DNA from: Petrosia ficiformis
Lineage: Eukaryota > Porifera > Demospongiae > Haplosclerida > Petrosiidae
Direction of reading: 5' to 3'
DNA length: 64,000 nucleotides
Assembly: GCA_947044365.1 (NCBI GenBank)
Contig: OX345644.1
Coordinates: forward strand, 5,710,577-5,774,576
How positions within the stretch are numbered: the first letter of the stretch is position 1; each line of letters begins with the position of its first letter. The translations under genes and the position numbers were made by a program. Of the stretch, positions 61,501 to 64,000 are shown piece after piece. The notes below the pieces were generated by a model. It made no database searches, was not told the DNA's origin, and saw only the letters and a list, made by a program, of their open reading frames with translations.

Positions 61501-63935
61501 ATTACAATGCAACTTACAGTCAGGTGAATCTTTTCTTCTCATGTGACTTTTAGTACAATACAGTAAAATAATTATTCATTGTAGACATATTAGATCTATC
61601 AATACCGTGGAAACTGACCTGTGGAAACTGACCTTATTCTGCTTTTGCATAAAATATACTTATAATATGCTATTCATATTATAAATACATATATACCTCT
61701 CTCGCATTTTAATTATTTTCCCCTTATCAGGAAATTAGTTCATCACTTGAGGTTTACTTTGTGCTAGAAATGATTGAACAATTTCATACTTGGCAAGCTC
61801 TTCCATTAGTAAAGGATGAAAAAATGGATGATGATTGTGAAAGAGGATCATTCAGAGCATATCAGATCATTGCATCATTAAGAGAATATGGAGCCAGCAA
61901 TATTCTGAACCTTTATGAAGGTCAGATATGTAAATAGTCAATTACCATACAATATGTGTTTTGGTGCCTGTTCATAATTATGATTCTAAATGATCGTAAA
62001 AACTATATTTAACTAGAGAAATATTTCAATACACTAGCTAGGAATTCTACCTAGGATTATCGTTCTTGCTCTTACTACTCAGCTGTTAGAGCTTAGACCA
62101 AGAAGCATTTGTAAAGAGTAGGGAAAGCTTGAACGAAACTCACAAAAAGTTTTATTAATTTATTTATTATGGTGTGGTCAATTCTTTTTGAATTTGCCTC
62201 ACTGTGGAAACGAAATCTATGCCAGTCTCATATTATGTCTTATTTCAAGCAATATAAATCATATGTGAAATACCACTGCATCAATAGAAATACATGTACT
62301 AATTTATTATACTTTACTGTTTCCTTGATCAATAGAAATAACATGAAATTGAATTACGATAATAATAATGTGAATAATTATAATAATGATTATGAAATGA
62401 ATTACTTCAGTGGCTTGCAAAGGCCCCTCACCATCAAGGGAACAGTACAGTACAATAATACACTAAGAATTAGTATATATGTTACTGTACCCGATAGTGA
62501 GGGACCCACCCACACAGTCTGTGCCTGCCGACATACGGTTGAATAATTTTCAGATTAAGATTACATGAACCACTAATATAACATGGGTGTGTAAGCAACA
62601 TTTGTCATTTACACAGAGAGTGCAGGAGAGGCAAAGATAGGATTACAGAAGTGTAAGGAACATACACATTCTGTTGAGATACGTTATACACAGGAAGGAG
62701 AATCAGTGTTGACTAAAGTTCAGTTTTCTTTTGATCCAAAAGTAGGTGTTTCCAATTGACATGTGTGCAAATCTTTGGATATAACTGCATAATTATAATT
62801 TGTATTACTGAAGGCATTCATGTTCACCTTGACCTCAGAAAAATGTTCATAACTATAGTTTGATATGACCAACAATCTTTTATCTGCGCTGTTTTTATTT
62901 AATTCTTTGCTGTGTGTGTGTCAAATTTCAATCCCTAGCTTCATTGAGTTACAGTAGTAACCTTATTACATTAAACTGTATACTACATTATATCTAGTGT
63001 TGTACCTATACTGGTATAGATAACTGTATAGATGCTTATTCCCAAGGTATACGTAAATATAAATAAAGGCATATATCATTAGGGATGTGCGATATGACTA
63101 AAAAATAGTATTGTGTATTGCTGCTTAAAATATCACGATATGATGAATGATTGCGAACAGAGTCTATAATGAAACGTTGACCTATATAATGTGTTCTTTT
63201 TTTATCTTGATAGAATGTTCTGCGAAATGAAATAACTGAGCTGGTAAAGTGGAATATCAATCGTGACTCACTAGAGGGCAAACAGATAGCCCTTGTCAGT
63301 ATAATGCCAGTTCTGAAGCAAGATATAAAACATCAGGTATGTGATTATTGTATTTGTAATTTACAGTCAAACATAGGTGTGTTTGGAAATTAAAGTAACA
63401 TCACATAAAATTAACATAACTAGAGCAAAAATGAATCACTCACAGAAGCAATTGTGATCTTGTTCTCTGAACTGTATCATAATATTATATCTGTATTCAT
63501 TATCAGGCTAAAAACGTTTGACAATATATGGCTACACAAAATTAATAAGAAACTCATATAATATTCATTCATACTTTTGATCATAGTATAATTAAACATC
63601 GTACTTATCTATGTTACATTGGCTGCTTTATACAGTTTTATAGATGTGTATATCTTAATGAAAACCTTCATTTTTCATTTGCTAAACCTTATTAATAATT
63701 ATAAAATAATTATTCTTTCCAGATATGGTTTAAAAAGAAAAGAGTTTTAAAACCTATATTGGGTCTTCAGTAAGTACAAGTACATTATTAATAATTATGT
63801 TGATGACCTGTTTTTAAAACTTTCACCTATGTTTAGTGATTGGCTTGTTAATCTCCTTATTTTCTTGACTGTTCTTCTAAACATGTTTATCCTGTTTGTC
63901 TACAAAGTACCGTCTTCTGCAACTGACAATAACAA
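35212..63935 (+). CDS. ITPR: Inositol 1,4,5-trisphosphate receptor, copy B (65 exons, 3' end off the right edge)
   Basis: IP3-gated calcium channel subunit of the ER. Sixty-five exons join into about 2,249 codons; coordinates are in the segment entries. Order: suppressor domain, IP3-binding core, long helical modulatory region with RIH and RIH-associated segments, then transmembrane helix S1 at the right edge. The start at 35212 ([17 protein letters not shown]) has A at -3 and matches copy A. First-helix position near residue 2,210 fits IP3R (about 2,270 in mammals) and not ryanodine receptor. All introns are GT-AG except one GC-AG. The frame is continuous everywhere except around exon 40, where the obvious acceptor gives the wrong phase. 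The pore, selectivity filter and C-terminal tail are outside the window. Confidence 0.93.
38331..38421. repeat. (TA)n microsatellite in copy B intron 9
   Basis: About 90 bp of alternating TA. Confidence 0.9.
38736..40339 (+). CDS. ITPR: Copy B exons 10-14: IP3-binding core, beta-trefoil half (MIR)
   Basis: Residues 245-388. Exons: 38736-38829, 38939-39040, 39554-39636, 39734-39805, 40258-40339. [17 protein letters not shown] opens the second MIR domain. The stretch [16 protein letters not shown] in exon 11 aligns with GRQSATSATSSKALW of mammalian IP3R; Arg286 is the best candidate for the IP3-contacting arginine. [19 protein letters not shown] and [15 protein letters not shown] are further MIR repeats. 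Intron 9 contains a (TA)n tract at 38331-38421 and intron 11 a (TATG)n tract at 39062-39243. Intron 14 (40340-42384) is the longest here and holds a TIR element and more (TA)n. Confidence 0.92.
39062..39243. repeat. (TATG)n-type microsatellite in copy B intron 11
   Basis: Tandem TATG with TGTG and TATA variants; it generates spurious open frames on both strands. Confidence 0.9.
40734..41177 (-). mobile_element. 0.5-kb TIR element (family 1), reverse orientation
   Basis: Reverse complement of the 29301 and 33377 copies: begins ATCCCTATGATTGCTTT and ends AAAGCAATTATAGGGATGGC plus CCTACGGGCCATA. Contains (TA)n near 41100. Inserted in copy B intron 14; the copy A intron carries a diverged family 1 copy too, but in another place. 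Confidence 0.75.
41178..42384. other. Rest of copy B intron 14
   Basis: Two similar stretches (about 41390-41500 and 41930-42030) share TACAATTTCTATGTTT.TAATGGAAA and TACAATGTACTATCCATTAG, a local duplication. (TA)n tracts at 41558-41636 and 42106-42194. No exon found. Confidence 0.55.
42385..44771 (+). CDS. ITPR: Copy B exons 15-22: IP3-binding core, helical half
   Basis: Residues 389-599. Exons: 42385-42464, 42717-42767, 42844-42909, 43274-43405, 43517-43581, 43636-43750, 44120-44175, 44705-44771. This armadillo-like half closes around IP3 with the MIR half. RQKLLR at residues 490-495 matches vertebrate RQKLMR, so Lys492 and Arg495 are the likely equivalents of Lys508 and Arg511. SRKN at 541-544 supplies Arg542-Lys543, equivalent to Arg568-Lys569. 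Exon 21 ends AACTT before a GTTAGT donor; this site, not the nearby GTTAAT, gives the phase exon 22 needs. A 51-bp palindrome sits 22 bases before exon 16. Confidence 0.92.
42644..42694. repeat. 51-bp palindrome before exon 16 of copy B
   Basis: Arms of 24 bp, AGAAAAATAGATACATTTTG and GAAT outward, pair exactly around a 3-base loop (42668-42670). It ends 22 bases before the exon start at 42717, within the normal branch-point/polypyrimidine zone. Confidence 0.9.
44931..51649 (+). CDS. ITPR: Copy B exons 23-39: N-terminal part of the helical modulatory region (RIH)
   Basis: Residues 600 to about 1236. Exons: 44931-45000, 45459-45496, 45604-45729, 45827-45880, 46447-46650, 47201-47332, 47583-47721, 47904-47937, 48390-48444, 48530-48660, 48841-49024, 49260-49479, 49783-49863, 50036-50109, 50929-51021, 51267-51401, 51509-51649. 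The region links ligand binding to the pore. Matches to vertebrate IP3R include [13 protein letters not shown], the GHLVRFGYYKD segment (vertebrate NLIYFGFYNF), VLEVMELFFRFRFYQLLK (vertebrate KIIEILQFILNVRLDY), and the helices VRHVMGLYKQVLPNLL and VIELLQELSSLCVLS. Exon 25 ends at a GC donor. Exon 33 (184 bp), exon 34 (220 bp) and exon 27 (204 bp) are the longest here. Intron 36 holds a TIR element. Confidence 0.9.
45730..45826 (+). other. GC-AG intron 25 of copy B
   Basis: Exon 25 ends GAGAAG followed by GCAAGA; the next exon begins after TTACAG in phase 0. Copy A has the same: AACAAG|GCAAGA at 966/965 with exon 26 from 841. No GT donor nearby keeps the frame. Confidence 0.8.
50301..50706. 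mobile_element. Foldback/MITE, family 2, in copy B intron 36
   Basis: Left ATATCCTGATACAGTAAAAC and ATCAAAGTAACCACAG; the right end read in reverse begins GGATATAATTATATCTCAAA and has CTTCAAAGTAACCACAG. Partial relatives at 16153 and about 45085-45310 share AGGAGAAGCTACA and GTAGTTTTG. Confidence 0.65.
51816..56558 (+). CDS. ITPR: Copy B exons 40-51: central helical region; exon 40 phase unresolved
   Basis: Residues about 1237-1704. Exons: 40 at 51839-51880 (or from 51816), 52346-52479, 52777-52905, 53081-53280, 53863-54026, 54368-54598, 54738-54885, 55268-55337, 55522-55581, 55857-55935, 56283-56362, 56492-56558. Exon 41 has LLSITDLLATCAESKNLF, matching LVELLAVCTEGKNVY of vertebrate IP3R. 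Exon 43 (MWEFLRHVATLLENVAKAL) matches MWKLFENFLVDICRA. Exon 40 is certain in its 3' part (VIYGSLLFLVVLEK), but the strong TTCAG acceptor at 51815 puts upstream residues PVYHQEQ out of phase with exon 39; acceptor CAG at 51838 restores the frame. Exon 50 ends at GA|GTCAGT, required by exon 51. Introns hold a SINE near 52.1 kb. Confidence 0.84.
52090..52260 (+). mobile_element. tRNA-derived SINE in copy B intron 40
   Basis: TTAGCTTAGGGATTAGTAC resembles a Pol III A-box region and GTTCTAGGTTCAATCTCGAC a B-box. The tail CCTGACATTTCAGTTCTCCT continuing to TTTCTAATTCCCTCATG matches the minus-strand copy at 56690-56935. Confidence 0.55.
56690..56935 (-). mobile_element. tRNA-derived SINE in copy B intron 51
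   Basis: On the minus strand CCAGTGGCTCAGATGGTAAG is a good A-box region and CTTGGGTTCAAAGCAATCCC a B-box, at about the tRNA spacing, followed by a tail with GACATTTTCAGTTTTCCTTTG. ATATGCAGACAT at the left end is mirrored by ATGTCTGCATAT at the right, so it may have inserted within or formed part of a foldback. Confidence 0.65.
56996..61920 (+). CDS. ITPR: Copy B exons 52-61: C-terminal helical region with RIH-associated domain
   Basis: Residues 1705-2118. Exons: 56996-57189, 57288-57339, 57525-57584, 57654-57713, 58003-58060, 58450-58529, 58959-59153, 59941-60183, 61041-61151, 61731-61920. Exon 52 (LALMKALLFSGNKLVQERI) matches ILLAIALLEGGNTTIQHSF. Exon 58 (about residues 1873-1937) fits the vertebrate segment [20 protein letters not shown] that starts the RIH-associated domain, and exon 59 has RALIQLCVGNFKNQRVVF. 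Exons 54 and 55 are near-copies of each other. Exons 54-57 are acidic, Ser/Thr/Pro-rich and probably form a disordered linker that may be alternatively spliced; 54 and 55 are both in phase 0 and 60 bp, so either could be skipped without a shift. Confidence 0.88.
57525..57713 (+). repeat. Tandemly duplicated exons 54 and 55
   Basis: Exons at 57525-57584 (TEKYPLIDKAKPTPSMVQDP) and 57654-57713 (TVQCPLFDEEMPSPSILQDP) are both 60 bp, phase 0 on both sides, with related introns before each. The pattern T...PL.D...P.PS..QDP is shared. Confidence 0.88.
58110..58424 (+). mobile_element. Family 1 TIR element, diverged and shortened
   Basis: ATAGCCCAAAGGGCCATCC, GATCGCTTTCCACTGTGATTC, then AATGTCAC, GGGCTTGGCCAATTA and TTTCAGACATGAGAAAGCTAT in family order; ends near TTCATAGGGAG. 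Lies in copy B intron 56. Confidence 0.55.
60184..61040. other. Copy B intron 59
   Basis: Contains a single-arm copy of foldback family 4 at about 60630-60730 (ATCAAAACCCAAACAGTATG, then TGGTACTAACACAGGAGGTT) and a small inverted repeat around ATGCATATG...CATATGCAT at 60337-60365. No exon found. Confidence 0.55.
61921..62616. other. Copy B intron 61
   Basis: An open frame of 125 codons at 62169-62546 has biased Asn/Tyr-rich composition from TAA/AAT repeats and matches nothing I recognise. Treated as non-coding. Confidence 0.55.
62617..63935 (+). CDS. ITPR: Copy B exons 62-65: linker to the membrane domain and first transmembrane helix
   Basis: Residues 2119-2249, then off the window. Exons: 62617-62741, 63214-63336, 63723-63769, 63837-63935. 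Exon 62 (HSVEIRYTQEGESVLTKVQF) matches AQIEIVRLDRTMEQIVFPV just before the channel domain of vertebrate IP3R. Exon 65 encodes DWLVNLLIFLTVLLNMFILF, a clear hydrophobic helix of about 20 residues equal to S1, followed by KVPSSATDNN, a short luminal loop. The last exon ends in phase 2 at AACAA|GTAAG. The remaining five helices, the GGVGD-type filter and the cytosolic tail must lie to the right. Confidence 0.88.
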
Positions 63936-64000
63936 GTAAGAATACATGATCTTCATAAAAAAACTGAACAATTTGCTAATGCTAAATATTACGACCTGAT

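Noticed and set aside
62169..62546. 125-codon ORF in copy B intron 61
   Set aside because: Asn/Tyr-rich from AAT repeats, no recognisable domain, and no splice signals that would add it to the receptor.
35212..63935. Ryanodine receptor as identity of copy B
   Set aside because: No SPRY or RyR repeats, and the first membrane helix comes at about residue 2,210, which fits IP3R length.
1..64000. CRISPR arrays, bacterial operons, rRNA or functional tRNA genes
   Set aside because: None seen; only tRNA-like pieces within SINEs, and the sequence is clearly eukaryotic.

Overview
The window is animal nuclear DNA: AT-rich, intron-dense, with GT-AG splice sites, many (TA)n microsatellites and many small inverted-repeat transposons. 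It carries two incomplete copies of one gene, an inositol 1,4,5-trisphosphate receptor (IP3R/ITPR, the IP3-gated calcium release channel of the endoplasmic reticulum). Compact introns and protein divergence from vertebrate IP3R suggest an early-branching metazoan, most likely a sponge. That assignment is inference; no marker gene proves it.

Layout. Copy A is on the minus strand. Its start codon is at 19888 and 27 exons run leftward to 245, where the window cuts the gene at about residue 765. Copy B is on the plus strand. Its start codon is at 35212 and 65 exons run rightward to 63935, covering about 2,249 residues and ending just after the first transmembrane helix; the pore and tail lie beyond the right edge. 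The copies are head-to-head about 15.3 kb apart. All 27 exons of A have a counterpart in B with the same intron position and phase. I rebuilt the models by hand from splice sites, frame continuity and comparison of the copies; most exons are too short to appear as long ORFs.

The region between the genes (about 20.0-35.1 kb) has no gene I can support. It is a mosaic of direct and inverted duplications of a 2-3 kb segment, interrupted by small TIR elements, a tRNA-derived SINE, long (TA)n tracts and an 81-bp near-perfect palindrome.

Mobile elements within introns account for most of the length difference between the copies. Copy A introns hold a decayed RTE-like LINE flanked by a direct repeat of about 175 bp (11.2-13.9 kb), a decayed hAT transposon with a second element nested in it (7.2-8.6 kb), and a TTAA-flanked MITE (14.9-15.5 kb). 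Copy B introns hold members of a 0.5-kb TIR family, SINEs and foldback elements.

Function. Both products would be IP3-gated channel subunits. Arginine and lysine residues matching the IP3-binding pocket of vertebrate IP3R are visible in both. A common promoter region, co-assembly of the two subunits, or subfunctionalisation are all possible but not shown by the sequence.
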